Below, piece after piece: positions 21,365 through 33,480 of a stretch of 64,000 bases of DNA (within the stretch, counting starts at the first letter, position 1; each line of letters opens with the position of its first letter). The position numbers were made by a program, and so were the translations under genes. Origin of the DNA: Amblyornis subalaris (Eukaryota > Chordata > Aves > Passeriformes > Ptilonorhynchidae); assembly GCA_018881555.1 (NCBI GenBank), contig JACAXG010000071.1:701870-765869 (forward strand), read 5' to 3'. The notes beneath the pieces were generated by a model, which saw only the letters and a program-made list of their open reading frames with translations, made no database searches and was not told where the DNA came from.

Positions 21365-21730
21365 TCCCAAATCAGCTTCCCGATTAATCTCGCCGCCCGT
21401 GCCGGGCGGTCGCGGCTGTNGAGCCGCGCGCAGCTCCCGGAATGTGCCAGCTCCCGGGATGTGCCCGGCTCCCTCCGAGCGTGGCTGGCACGCGGCGAGG
21501 TGACGGTGCCGAGCGGCTCCGTGCCACAATTATCCCTCTGCTCCGGGCCCCGGCGCCGTCATTAACGTTAATTACGGGCCCGCTCTTCCGTCGAGAGGCG
21601 CTGGAGCTCCGACGCGCTCCCGAGGAGAAACTTNTCCCCGCGTCCTTCGACGAGGAGCGGAGGCTCCTTGCGCCTCGACGGGCGTGAGGAGGAATTTCGA
21701 TAAGGATTAACGGCCCGGGGAAAGGTGGCG
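21365..21730. promoter_or_regulatory. CpG-dense segment with a palindromic homeodomain-type site
   Basis: A CR1-free stretch rich in CpG. It includes the perfect palindrome ATTAACGTTAAT at 21561-21572, directly followed by ATTACGGG. This combination suggests a regulatory island. No exon is visible. Confidence 0.35.
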
Positions 21731-22049
21731 GGAGAGGTTGGCTCGGCATTCCCGCTGCCTGGTGCGCTCCCTCCGGGCTGTCCGGGCAGGAGCTGTGGGC
21801 AGCGTCCGGGCTGGTGGCCGCTGTTGGTCATGGCGCTGCCGGGGCTCTTCCCAGGTCTCTCTCCCAGCTGGAGTGCACAGGGAAGGCAGGAAGCAGCTCC
21901 TCTGTTCACCTCTTTGCGGCTCACGAGGTTGGTGGGTGCCTCTCATCGCCTTCCTGCCAGCCCCCACTGGCCCATGGTGGTGGCCCAAGTGGGTGCTGCG
22001 TTGGCCCAGAGCTGCGGTGGCTTCCTTGGCACTACTGGGATGCAAACCA

Positions 22050-22500
22050 AAGGCAGGGAGCACCGGCTGCAGAGTCCAGAGGAGGCCACGGAGATGCTCC
22101 NAGGGCTGGAGCCCCTCTGCTCTGGAGNCAGGCTGGGAGAGCTGGGGGTGTTCACCTGGAGAGGAGAAGGCTCCAGGGAGACCTCAGAGCCCCTNCCAGT
22201 GCCTAAAGGGGCTNCAGGAGAGCTGGAGAGGGACTTGGGACAAGGCATGGAGGGACAGGACACAGGGAATGGCTTCNCGCTGCCAGAGGNCAGGGTTAGN
22301 TGGGATATTGGGAAGGAATTGTTNCCTGGGAGGGTGGGGCACAGGTTGCCCAGAGCAGCTGNGGCTGCTCCATCCCTGGAAGTGTCCAAGGCCAGGTNGG
22401 AGCACCCTGGGCTAGTGGAAGCTGTCCCTGCCCGTGGCAGGNTGTGGAACAAGATCATCTTTAAGATTCTTTCCAACCCAAACCATTCCATCATTCTACA
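22050..22500 (+). mobile_element. CR1 fragment with 3' end
   Basis: From ctgcagagtccagaggaggc through ctggagaggagaaggctcca to aaaccattccatcattctac. It has more N positions than the flanking sequence. Confidence 0.93.
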
Positions 22501-23584
22501 GTTTGCTGGTGGATCCAGCCCACCTGGCTGAGCTTGTGTTGTCTGGGGATGGGCAAATCCCCCCAGGCTGCACCAACAGAAGCCCTCGGGGCTGAATCCC
22601 TGTGGAAGGGTCTCCATCCCAAAGAGACTCAACCCCACCCCTCGGATGGCCCCGGCTCACCCCCCTCAAAGGATGGTAACAGTGGCAACCAAGAAAACAG
22701 AAGGGGCTTAATGAGAAACAGGTCCTGCTCCAGGATCCTGGCAATTACCTCTTCCAGCTCCTTCCCACCCGTGTCTGCTCCCAGTGTTGTTCCTGCAGCC
22801 CCGTCTCGAATCCCGGGAGAGGAGGAGAAGGGAGGGAGGGGGGGGGAAAAATCCTCCTGTTTGGCTCCAGCTCCCTTCAAAGAATTTCCCAGCTTTATAA
22901 TTTGCAGCTGCAATAAAAAGTTCCACTTTGTGCCTCGAAAAGAGAATAATAGATCAGTCAGGCTCGAGCCTGGAAATTCAGGCATCCAGGGAAGTGGGGA
23001 CAGGCACTTGGATAAATATTTAACCGCCGAGGCTTTGATATGAAGAACCTGCTTTTCCTCTGGTAGGGGAGGGAGGGTTTGCTGCCTCTTTAGGGCGATG
23101 AGGGGGATAAATGGAACATCTGGAGGATATTCCGTGTTTATTTTTTTTGGGGTCCACCCCGGCATTGTGCGGAGCTCGTTCGGGGCTGGGTGGAGACTGG
23201 AGGAGTTCCAGCTGTTCCGGCGGGTTCAGACCATCCCCTGGCTTTGCCTTGAATCCTGGAAGTCCTAAAGAAGGCGGTGCCATCCTCGCTGCACGGGGGT
23301 TTGGGATGTGGGATGGCACTGGACGTGGTAGCTGTGTGTTTATCCCGTGTGGAAGGGGCCCTGGTGCCTCCTGTCCTGGCTGGGATGGCTCCAAACGTGG
23401 TTAGGTCTGGTCCAAACTCCCTGAGCCTGTTTGGGAATACTCAGCCTCCTTAGCCAGGGGNTTTTTTATGCTTTATTTGGGAATCCTAGAAGAAAAGAGT
23501 TGGATTTTGCCACCTACGTGCCAATANGGGAACCCACCAGGAGGGGAGCAGAACTGGCAGTTCTGGAGAGGGGCTTTGATAAAG

Positions 23585-23842
23585 GCCACAGGACACAGNG
23601 AACGGCTTCCCACTGCCAGAGGGCAGGGATAGATGGGATTTTGGGAAGNANNTGTTCCCTGGGAGGGTGGGGGAGGNCCTGGAATGGAATTCCCAGAGAA
23701 GCTGTGGCTGCCCCATCCCTGGAAGCGTCCAAGGCCAGGCTGGAGCAACCCAGTCCATGAAAGCTGTCCCTACCCACGGCAGGGGTGGAACGAGATGATC
23801 CTTAAGGTCCCCTCCAACCCAAACCATTCCATGATTCTTCCA
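23585..23842 (+). mobile_element. CR1 fragment with 3' end
   Basis: From acaggacacag through gccagagggcagggatagat and agagaagctgtggctgcccc to aaaccattccatgattcttc. Confidence 0.92.
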
Positions 23843-25997
23843 TTAAAAAACGCCAGAGTAAATTTGAGGGCTCTCCTCCTTTTCCTGCCGCTGCGCTGGA
23901 GGTGGAAGAGGCGCGGGGGCAGCGCCTCACCTGCTCCTGGCTCTGATTTAATCCAGGCTATTGTGCAATTAAACCCCTCCAAAGGCCATAAATCTTCCGT
24001 GTCGAGGCCCGGCCGAGACCTTTAATCCTTTTGCTGCCGAAATACTGATGAGAGGGATTTTTTTTTTCCCCTCCCCCCTCACTCTGTTTCCCTTCCTTTA
24101 GCTGGAATCGGTGTGTGCTGGAGAGGAGCACAGTGGTGAATAAAACATCNCCCGGCTCCGGCGGCCGCAGGGGCAGCTCCCGTCTCGTGGCTAAATTTTA
24201 GATTAAACCCCTTTTAATTTTATTTTNTTNTTTTTTTTTTTAGGGCAATAATAGAGGAAGTGACAACAAATGCCTGCAGAGCAGATTGTTGCTTACCCAA
24301 TTTCCTTTTGTTTTTTCATTCCCGAGAGCCGGGAATGGANGAGTGAGCACTGCCAGGGGCAGGGGAGCGGTTGGCGCGTCCCCTTTCGGGATGCTTTTCG
24401 GNATGAGCCGTATTCCAGGAGCATCACGGATCCAACAGCCGTGTGGCCATTGAATCTCTGGATATGTGCCCAGCTTTTCCCAGGACATCCTGCTCTCCCG
24501 GCCTCTGAATCACCCAAGGACATCCCAGTAGGGCAAAACCCCACATCCTCCGCGGGCACCTTCCTATGGGAACCCTACAACATCCACACCCTCCCCGCAT
24601 CCCGCGCCGCCGCCAATCCCTGCAGGGAGCGACGGGCCCTTTGTCCCGGGTGTCCGCTCCTGTTTTCCNGAGCCTGTTGAAACCCTCTCCCGTTTTTTCC
24701 CCCAAGCCGCTGGTAAGCGTGTGACCGATTCCCCGGAGCAGGCGGGGATGAGCCATTCCGGCAGGATTGGCACCTGAAGGGATTTGCATTCAGCGCTTCC
24801 AACGAGCCGGGATTTTTTTTTTCCCCCTCCTTTTCCCTTTATTTTTCTTCCTTTCCCTTCATTTTTTTTTTTTTTTTTTTAACCAGCATTATCCATTTAG
24901 CAAATTCCTGCCTGAAATCACGGCCCTAATCNTTGGCGTTTATCTGAGCATGGAATCGCTCCCGGGAAGCGGCGCTGGTTTTCCCGAGCACCCCGAGGCG
25001 GGAATTAGCCCCGACGATCCAGGAATTCGTGTCGTGGCTCCCCCGCCAAGAGACGAATGGGATAAAGGAGGAAAATGAGGATTTTGGAGTTAGGGAATAG
25101 TGGAGCTGCTGGGGGATGCTGGCGGAGCTCACGATGTGGGAAGGGCTGGGATCCGGCATTTTGGGAAAGGTTTGGGAAGCCAAGGGNGGTGTGGGGCTGA
25201 CCCTGTCATGGTGATGGTACCTGCAGCGAGGGGTAGAATCCTGGGAATACCNGGATTTGCGGCCTCCTGCAGCAGGGATGGGGCTGGGAAACCATGGAGA
25301 GGGAACTTGAGGCTCCCACAGTGGCAAAAAAAATTAGTTGAGATATTCAGATTTAGNGATCTGCCCCAAATCCCTTGTCCCCGTGGCGGCACTTTCCCTG
25401 GAGGGTGCTGTGGCCATTCCAGGGCATCTCCCAGATTTTTGTGGGGCTTTAAACCCAGGGATGGGCTCGGTGTGGTTCTCTTTGCTCCCTCAAAACCCTT
25501 TGGAGCCAAAATAAAAATTATCAGGTCCATAAGCAGCTCCCCACTCCCNCCTCGCAGCTTCCCTCTCCTGGACACTCATTCTGGGAGCTGTCCAGCTGTG
25601 ACTGGAGGGAAATGGGATCAGCAGGGATCAGCACCACCTAAATCCACCTCAAAGGCCCCTCCGGCTCTCCCTGTGCTTCCCTGGCTTCTCCATCGGCGCC
25701 GCTCTTTAATCCCGGTGATGGTTTAGGGGGAGCACTCACCTTTCCCACCCCTTCCAGCTCCTGGAAAAGGCTGGAATTGTGCTTAACGAGGGGATTAGTG
25801 CGGCCATTCCCCACCCCGAGCAGGGAAGTGAGACTGGCTTCATCTCCTGATGGGCTTTGCTGGTTCTTCCTGATCCGGCTGGGATTTATCCGGCCGAGAT
25901 TCCCAGCTGGGATGGGGAATTTAGGCTGGGAGGACCAGGATGCATTTCCAGCACGTTTTTCCCCACTTCGGGCACACAAGGGGAGGATGGAAATGTT

Positions 25998-26155
25998 TGC
26001 CTTGGACACTTCCAGGGATCCAGGGGCAGCCACAGCTTCTCCGGGCAACCTGTGCCAGGGCCTGCCCACCCTCACAGGGAGGGATTTCTTCCCAAAATCC
26101 CGTCTAAATCTCCCTTCTTTTAGCTCAAAACCATTTCCTCTCGTCCTGTCAGTAT
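25998..26155 (-). mobile_element. CR1 fragment, antisense, lacking its 3' tail
   Basis: It contains ccttggacacttccagggat, cagccacagcttctccgggc, cttttagctcaaaaccattt and cctctcgtcctgtcagt. Its body is closer to the older CR1 wording than its neighbours are. Confidence 0.88.
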
Positions 26156-26222
26156 CTATGGAACCATGGAGTGGCTTGGGTTGGGAGGGACCTTTAGGAT
26201 CATCTCATTCCAACCCGTGTGG
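26156..26222 (-). mobile_element. CR1 3' tail, antisense
   Basis: accatggagtggcttgggtt then gggacctttaggatcatctc is the reverse of a CR1 tail. It directly abuts the GGATGGAC minisatellite. Confidence 0.85.
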
Positions 26223-26242
26223 GTGGATGGATGGATGGACGG

Positions 26243-26278
<36 letters not shown>

Positions 26279-26305
26279 ATGGATGGATGGACGGACAGAC
26301 GGATG
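26219..26305. repeat. GGATGGAC/GGAT minisatellite
   Basis: About twenty tetranucleotide units of ggat with interspersed ggac and agac variants. It is probably length-variable. Confidence 0.95.
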
Positions 26306-26979
26306 ACCCCTTTATGTCCTTTCCGGGTGCCCATGACTGGCCCCATCCTGCACCCCTGCCCCAGGGATGGTGTTTGACCCTTTTTTTGCCCAAGAAGCCC
26401 CAAACAGGGCTTGGTTTGCTCCCTGTCCCTCAGGCACTCCAGGTCCCCAGCCCAGGGGGGACAGGATCCCCTATCCCCGTGAGCCCCCCGTGCCAGGGGG
26501 CTCTCCATGGGGGAGGATGCTCCTGTTCCTCTCCAGGCTTTGCTCCTTGCTCCCCCTCCTTTGGGATAAGGATCGGGCAGCCGGTCCAGTCACCCGGTTG
26601 GATCGTGGTTTTTACTATTATTATTTTTTTCTTTCCCTGAAGAAACAGAGAGAGGGGGGAAAAAAAAAAAAATCTCTCTCTGTCCAAAATCACTCATCCT
26701 TCCTAATAATGAGAGCTGTCAGCAGCCCTGCTCGGCGAGGAAATGATGCTCGCGGTAAATATTTGGTCTGGAACTGATTTATGGGTGGAAAAAAAATGAG
26801 ATTAGTGCTTAATCACTGCCTTTCAGGAAGGGCTTTGGGCCCGGGGCCGGGCTTGAGCTCACGGGGAGCTGGGGCCGTGCCNGGGCTGGGGGAGCAGCAC
26901 TGGGATCTTTGGTGGAGAGCCTGGAGTTGGGGTGGGATTGAGCNGCAGCAACGGAGGGGATGGACTGGATTTGGGGCCA

Positions 26980-27210
26980 CCAGGCAGGGTTAGATGGGAT
27001 ATTGGGAAGGAATCGTTCCCTGGGAGGGTGGGGAGGCCCTGGCACAGGTTGCCCAGAGAAGCTGTGGCTGCCCCTGGATCCCTGGAAGTGCCCAAGGGCA
27101 GGTTGGATGGGGCTTGGAGCGACCTGGGATAGTGCAATGTGTCCCTGCCCATGTCCCTTTAATGAGCTTTGAGGTCTTTTCCCACCCTAACCATTCCGTG
27201 ATTCCATGAC
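26980..27210 (+). mobile_element. CR1 fragment with 3' end
   Basis: From gttagatgggatattgggaa through ggcacaggttgcccagagaa to ccattccgtgattcc. Confidence 0.93.
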
Positions 27211-27469
27211 CACCAGCTGTGGGGCTGACCCCAGGGAGTTCCAAGCCAGGANTGCTGCTCGGTTGGACCAGCCTGGAATCACCCGCCCCATCCCGAGCCC
27301 CAAGAAGTCGTTGCAGCCACCCTAACCAGCAGCAGCTCTTCCTGTGTGAGGAAACAATTAACTTATTAGAGGACACTTTCATTTTCTTCCTTCAAGAGGC
27401 CATTTCCTATCGCCTGCCAGGGCCAGACGCCCCCGGGCACAGCTGGGAGCAGTGGGAGATGCTCAACTC

Positions 27470-27830
27470 CAGAGCCTGCCCACCCTCCCAGGGAACAATT
27501 CCTTCCCAAGATCCCATCTANCCCTGCCCTCTGCCAATGGGAAGCCATTCCCTGTGTCCTGTCCCTCCATGCCTTGTCCCAAGTCCCTCTCCAGCTCTCC
27601 TGGAGCCNCTTTAGGCACTGGAAGGGGCTCTGAGGTCTCCNTNGAGCCTTCTCCTCTCCAGGTGAACACCCCCAGCTCTCCCAGCCTGGCTCCAGAGCAG
27701 AGGGGCTCCAGCCCTNGGAGCATCTCCATGGCCTNCTCTGGAATTGCTCCAGCAGCTCCACATCCCTCCTGTGCTGGATGCAGTGCTCCAGTNGGGATGC
27801 ATATGGATTATGTTTGGAGCATTCCAGCAG
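27470..27830 (-). mobile_element. CR1 fragment, antisense, without the 3' tail
   Basis: Reverse CR1 order: ccaccctcccagggaacaat, gccttgtcccaagtccctct, gagccttctcctctccaggt, ctccatggcctnctctgg and ctgtgctggatgcagtgctc. The 3'-most part is missing, so this is an internal segment rather than a simple 5'-truncated insertion. Confidence 0.9.
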
Positions 27831-28631
27831 TCCTTGGTGACCATGAGCTGCTGCACCGCCAGGAAGTGCTCGAAGGATCTCTGTCCCAAATCTCCAGATC
27901 TCCCAAGGGCTGAGCTGCCATTCCAGGGGCTGTTTGGAGCAGGCAGATGCTGCNCCTCTCCTCCTGGCTCCGTGGCAGCCGGGCTGGGAGCGGATGAGCC
28001 GGAGCGGCTCCGCGGTGCCAGGATCCTGCAGCCCGGCCCATCTGAGCCGTCAGTGCCGCTCTGCATCCCAAATCCTTCGGGTCTGGTGCTGCTTTGGGAT
28101 CATCTGAGCCAGNGGAACGACGGCTGGTCCTTGTCCCAGTGTGGAAACACGGGCTGAGGAGGGAGAGGNGGGCGACTCATCCCCCCCTGCTCCACAGGAT
28201 TTAATTCCTGGTGAACAATTCCCAGTGGTTTTTGTCCCGTGCCTCAATGAGCTGTTTCCTGGGATTCTGGTGGGGCTGCTCACGTGCTCCACTGCAGCCC
28301 GCCCTCCGCTTGGGCCCTAAAATGGATGCAGCGACATTCNACAGGGGATTTAGGGGATGTGACANGGTCAGCAAGGCCGGGGGTGACGGGCTTTTGGACC
28401 AACCGACCCTTTTCAGCCAGGTTCTCAAGAGGAAAAGCTCTGGGATGTTCCTTGATGAAATTGCCTTTGTTGGATGGTGGCGAGGGATTGGGAATTCTCA
28501 CGGGGAAATGGGTTTAATTACCAGGTGGGAGATGATGCAGCGCAGCAACTCCCCCATCAGCCCGTCCCCACCTCTGAGCAAACCCCCCCAGCTCCTTTCC
28601 CTTCACCTTTTTCCCCTCTTTCCCCTCCCAG

Positions 28632-28813
28632 AGTGAAGAAGAAGAACAAGCCCCTGAACCTGAAGATCCACAACAGCGTGGGGAGCTGCGAGAACATCCC
28701 CGCCCAGCGCTCGCCGCTCCTCTCCGAGCGCTCCCTGCGCTCCTTCTTCGTGGGCTACCCGCCCTTCCTGCCCTCCACCCCGCCCGTCCACACCGAAGCC
28801 ACCTTCTCAGCGA
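28632..28813 (+). CDS. KSR2: KSR2 window exon 4 (KSR2-specific linker)
   Basis: 182 nt. Its first A completes the lysine begun in exon 3. It continues VKKKNKPLNLKIHNSVGSCE, then RSPLLSERSLRSFFVG and FLPSTPPVHTEATFSA. This segment lies between CA2 and the C1 domain and is not shared with KSR1, so it identifies the paralogue. The basic KKKNK patch and the SERS and RSFF serines are candidate regulatory sites (inference). The acceptor is tcccag and the donor is CGA followed by gtgagt. The trailing A joins AT of exon 5 to make asparagine. Confidence 0.97.
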
Positions 28814-29539
28814 GTGAGTCCCCCCTCGGATCCCTCTTCCAGGGGCTGGGAGATGCCGAGCACGGGGNGGGACGGGGGATTTTGGAGGCAGCGGCGCGGA
28901 GGGCGCGGTTTGGGCGTNGGGGTAGGAGACGCGTGGGCGCTTCTGGGTCGATACAACCCCAAAAACCTGATGGTTTCTGTCCTTTGGGAAAGCCTGGAGG
29001 TTTTTGCGCTGCCTGGGTGGGTTTGGCTCCGGGAGCTCGCCCAGGGCGGTGCTGCTGGGCCGGGAGGAACGGCCTGACCCGCGTTTCCCGGTCCCAGAGC
29101 AGTGCCGGGGTTCATTCCGTAGGGATTGAAGCTTTTACAAGCCGGGCGCGGCTCTTGGCCCGAGCAAAACCTCCCTGGAAATGTGGCAGCTGCTGGGAGC
29201 GACTTCCAGCCGAGCCGAGGTCCCCTTGCCTCTTGCTCCTCAGCTAAAAACTTCCTCCAACTCCATATCCAGGCTGGTTTCCTGCCACCTTCCCCTCCCT
29301 GGATTTTCCCCTTGTTTGCTTTCCCAAAATGTCGTTTTCCTGCCTTGTTTTGGGTTCTTCCACTCCTTATTCCTGCCCAGCTCTTGCCTGAGGAAGGCCT
29401 TGCAGCCAACCCCTCTCCCTGCCCATCCAGCCCTTGGCACCTGCGGTTTTTCCTCCTCCCTGTCCTTCCCACCAGGGTGGGAAGTGGCACTGGGATGTCT
29501 CCCTGGCCACCTCGAGCAGCTGGTGGGTGCCAGTGGGAT

Positions 29540-30031
29540 GGGGCAGTTCCTTCCCCTCCTTTCCTTTCCTTCACACCCTTTCCTTTTCCCCCTTTCCTTC
29601 CCCCTCTTTTCCTTCCTCCCCTTTCCTCCCTCCTTTTTTCCCCTCTTTCCTTCCCTCCTTTTCTTCCCACCCTTTCCCTTTCCCCCTTTCCTTCCCCCTC
29701 TGTTCCTTCCTCCCCTTTCCTTCCCCCCTTTTTTCCCCTCTTTCCTTCCCTCCTTTTCTTGCCACCATTTCCTTCTCCCCCTTTTCCTTCTCCCCCTTTC
29801 CTTCTCCCCCTTTCCTTCTCCCCTTCCCCTCCTTTCCTTCCCTCTTTTTCTTCCCCCCTTTCCTTCCCCCTTTTCCTTCCCCCCCAGTCCTTCTCCTCCT
29901 TTCTTTGTCCTACTTCCCCTCCTTTTCTTCCCACTCTTTTCCCTCCTTTCCTTCCGCCCTTTCCTTCCCCTCCTCCCTCCCTCCCTTCCTTCCTTGTTCT
30001 TCCCTTCCTTCCCTCCCTCCCTCTCCCTCAG
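29540..30031. repeat. Polypyrimidine tract (about 490 bp)
   Basis: Nearly every base on the + strand is C or T, in units such as tttccttcccccctttcctt. It reads as purine-rich, Lys/Glu/Gly-coding on the - strand, which explains the long open frames there. Such mirror-like homopyrimidine runs can form triplex (H-) DNA. Confidence 0.95.
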
Positions 30032-30628
30032 CCGCAGTTTGGGATCCCTGAGGCCCCATCCAGCCACTCCTGCCACCCTTTTCCTCCTCTCCCTTTGCCT
30101 CTGGGGACAGTGGGACCCGGCAGGAGCTCCGCAGGCAGGCGCTGCCATTCCCAGAGATCCCCAACACCCGACTCNGGATTTGCCCGGAGCCGGAGGGAAT
30201 TTTGCCTCGCTCTTTCCCCGGTGGAATTGTCCGAGCTCCACTCACAGCCGGGACCAACAGAGCAGAAAACGAGAACCAAACCCCATTCCCAGCCACCCCC
30301 GGCCGCGTCTCCTNGGATTAGCGTTCCTCACGCCTGGGTGTTGGATTACATCCCGTGCTGCGACATCCTGATGGAACGTGGCACGGCCGGAGCGGGATGC
30401 GATGGGAAGTGATGGGCGATCCAGTGACTAACGCTGCCGGAGAGGTGTCTCCTCTCATTCCCCTCCGCCTTCCCTGGCTGCTGGGAATGTTTTCCAGGCT
30501 GGATCCGAGCTGGGTTTCACCAGCNGGGTCTCTGCTGGGAGGTTTCGGCATCAGCGGATCCGTTTGGTCCTCGCGGGATCAACATCCGTCGGGAGTGATG
30601 CCAAGAGGGGCAGATGTTTGTAGGGGGC

Positions 30629-30735
30629 AGAATCATGGAATGGTTTGGGCCNGAAGGGAGCTTAAAGCTCATCCAGTTCCATGGGCAGGGACACATCCCA
30701 CTAGGGCGGGTTGCTCCAAGCCCTCCCTGCATCCC
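30629..30735 (-). mobile_element. CR1 3' fragment, antisense
   Basis: agaatcatggaatggtttgg then gagcttaaagctcatccagt and gggttgctccaagccctccc. Confidence 0.85.
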
Positions 30736-32237
30736 GAGGATCTCCCTTGTGGTGGTTCTCCACAATATCCCANCCCTGTGGGCTTTTGCAGAAATCCCTC
30801 TTCCCTTTTCCTCCCGTGGGAGCAGCACAGCAGCACCCAAAAGCTCTGGATTGACGTGGAATGACTTCCCTAAGCACGGAAACAGAAAAATGTTGTTGTT
30901 GTCAGCTCGAGATGGGTGAGGGGAGCCCAGCGAGGCCTCGGCCAGCCCCGTCCCTCCCTGGCTCTCTCCATGATCCCTTTTCCACAGCTCTCCAGGGATG
31001 TCCCCTCCCCGCTGGGGACATCAGCCCCGTCCTGGCTGACAACTCCATTACATCCCCTGCGGTGCTGCTCTGGCCGTGTCCCTGGCGGGATTCTCCTGTC
31101 CTGCTTCTTCCTCTTGGCAAACTCCAAGGAATTTGCGGCGCTGACCTCCTGCCCCCGGGCCTGAGCGGGATCCCATCCAGGGATGGCCAAGTGGGAAGTG
31201 CTAGGATGCCACCAGAGCTCCTCGAGCCCCCTCAGCCCCTGCAGGGCTGACCTCAGGGAAGTACAGCCGTATAGGGATTCAGGATAACGCCCGGTGGATT
31301 GGGATGGGATTCCCAGAGCCCTAAGTCCAGCCTTTCAGGCTGGACCCGAGAGCACCATGCTGGTGTTGAAGCTGCCATGAGCCATCCAGAGCAAGACCAC
31401 ATTCCATAGGAATCCCATTCCCAGTGCTGGGGGTGGCTTCGTGTGGAGGCACTTCTCCCTGACACTGTCCCACCCCAAACCACCTCCACGAGGAGACTTC
31501 CCAAAGGGATCCTCATTCCTTGGTGACCACCAGCGGCTCTCTCCTGCCCGACCCTGCCCTGCACCAGCCGTGGCACTCCAGAGCCGGGCTGGGAGCACAG
31601 CTGGGAGCTCACATCTGGCCACAGCTGGCAGNGAGGCTTTCCCGCCCCGGCAGCGGCGTCGGAGAGCGCGGCTTTGTCTGGATAAGCCTAATTGAGCCTG
31701 CGAGGCTGGGAATTGGGGAGGAAGGGGGGAGGAAATCCCAGTGCGAGTCTCTAAGCCAGCGGAGCGGCTGAACGTGGCGTTTGAGCTGGATAAATGGGAT
31801 TGTCGCGCCGCAGAGAGGAACCGCCCGGATTAGAAAGGGAATGTTTCCTTTGGATGATCCCCTCTGCTCNGGCTGGGGTTGTGTTTCATCCTGCTGGATC
31901 CGTCCTGGATCATCCTTTCACCCACTGGAGGGTGGCACCCGGCTGGGATCCACAGGGTTAGGAGGGAAGACCATCCCATTCCAAGCCCCTGCATGGACAG
32001 GGACACTTCCCACCGGATCAAATTCCGTGCAGAATATTCGCCCCGTGCACTAACAGAGGGAGCAGGCGACTCCCTTTGTATCCTTGAATCCTGCACGGAT
32101 TTATATCCTGGGGAGGGAAAGCTGCTGGAGCAGCTGCTCTGGGATCTCTTCCATCCTGTTTCGGCCCTAAAACCAGCACGAGCAGGACTGAGGTGCTTGG
32201 CTTTCCGGCTGGGACCGTGCAGGAAGTAAACTCAGGA

Positions 32238-32495
32238 TGGTGGTGAGACACTGGAACAGCATCCCTGGAACTGGCNCAGGTTGAGANACTGGAACAGCAT
32301 CCCTGGAACTGGCACAGGTTGCCCAGAGCAGCTGTGGCTGCCCCTGGATCCCTGGAAGTGTCCAAGGCCAGGCTGGACAGGGCTTGGAGCAACCTGGGCT
32401 AGTGGAAGGTGTCCCTGCCCGTGGCAGGGGGTGGGATGAGATCATCTTTAAGTCTTTCCAAGCCAAACCATTCCATGGCTCTGTGATGTTATCGT
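32238..32495 (+). mobile_element. CR1 3' fragment with a short internal duplication
   Basis: It begins actggaacagcatccctgga, and that phrase is repeated once in tandem (about 32247-32320, unit about 37 bp). It then continues normally from ggttgcccagagcagctgtg to aaaccattccatggctctgt. Confidence 0.92.
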
Positions 32496-33079
32496 TTGGC
32501 TCCAGACTGGGATTTCTGGTGGAAGCAGAGATCCTTCTGATCCTGGATCTCTTGTGCTGTTGAATTCTTTTGGGAAGAGGCTGCATCCAGCGTCTCCCCT
32601 TTAATCTCCTCATGGGACTCAACCCCTCTGGGAGCATTTTGGTGACAGCCCGGGATGGACACCGGGGGATGTCTGAAACAAGTGCAAACTCTCCTGGCCG
32701 TTTCTCGGCTTTGCGGTGATTCATCCCGGGATGCTTTCCAAGTGCACTTCCATCGATTTTATCCGTCCCATTCACAGCGCGAGCACGGCCCGGTGCNGTT
32801 CGCTGTGGCAGAAGGAGGGTTTGTTTATCAGGCTGTCTCCGTGATGGATAACCTGTTCACACCGATTCCCCGGCATCCGGCGAGGTGCCAGGAGACGAGG
32901 AAGCGGGAATTGTGACAGAACACGGTCCCCACCCACCCCTGCGGTTTGTCACCGCCGCCAGCCCCGGGTGACGCTCCGGTGCCCTTGGGGAGGGTTTGGG
33001 GCTCGCTGAGGGCATCGCCACCCTCCTGCCCTGCCCCCGGGGAGGGCGGCACCCCAAAATCATGAAACAGGGAAGCTCC

Positions 33080-33480
33080 AGGTGCTTTTCTCCGTGCGGG
33101 AGACGCCCAGGCGTGCCAGCTCCCGGCCGGGGGGTGACGGGAAACAGCCGCAATTCCCCGCGGGATGGCAGCAGGGGCAGGGAGGGCGTCACGGCCGAGG
33201 CAGCGCCGCGCTCCCCGTCAGCNCCGAGGCGCTCGGGTGCCACTCAGGGAGCGGCGGTGGCTGTCACCGCCGCCTGTCACCGGCAGGGACGCGCCGGAGG
33301 TGGCTGTCACCCTCTGCCCGCTCGGTTTCCCCGGTCCCCGCGCTGCTCCTGGCGCGGCTGATCCCGTCAGGCTCGGGCTGTTGGCTCGGGGATGAGCAGG
33401 GCTGCGGGAGCGGCCGAGGAAAACGCGGAGGCGTCGGATGGAGGGTGGCACTCCCCGGCATCGGGGCTGGGCCGTGGCAT
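33080..33480. promoter_or_regulatory. CpG-dense segment
   Basis: A GC-rich, CpG-dense, CR1-free stretch. It may be a small intronic CpG island. There is no initiator or exon that I can support. Confidence 0.25.

Larger units (their letters stand above)
14954..28631 (+). other. KSR2: Intron between window exons 3 and 4 (13.7 kb)
   Basis: The largest intron. It contains CR1 pieces near 16.4, 16.7, 17.7, 20.8, 22.1, 23.6, 26.0, 27.0 and 27.5 kb. It also holds poly-T tracts near 17.17 and 24.23 kb, a large minisatellite (18.78-19.55 kb), a CpG-rich block (21.36-21.73 kb) and a GGATGGAC minisatellite (26.22-26.30 kb). Nothing else gene-like is seen, including in 14954-16420, 24250-25990 and 27835-28631. 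Confidence 0.85.

Noticed and set aside
26219..26305. CRISPR-like direct repeats
   Set aside because: Units are 4 bp without spacers, in a vertebrate genome. It is a simple tetranucleotide array.
28807..30412. Open frames of 330-430 codons on both strands (Lys/Glu/Gly-rich on -, Pro/Phe/Ser-rich on +)
   Set aside because: Both are by-products of the polypyrimidine tract at 29540-30031. The composition is low-complexity and there is no conserved domain.
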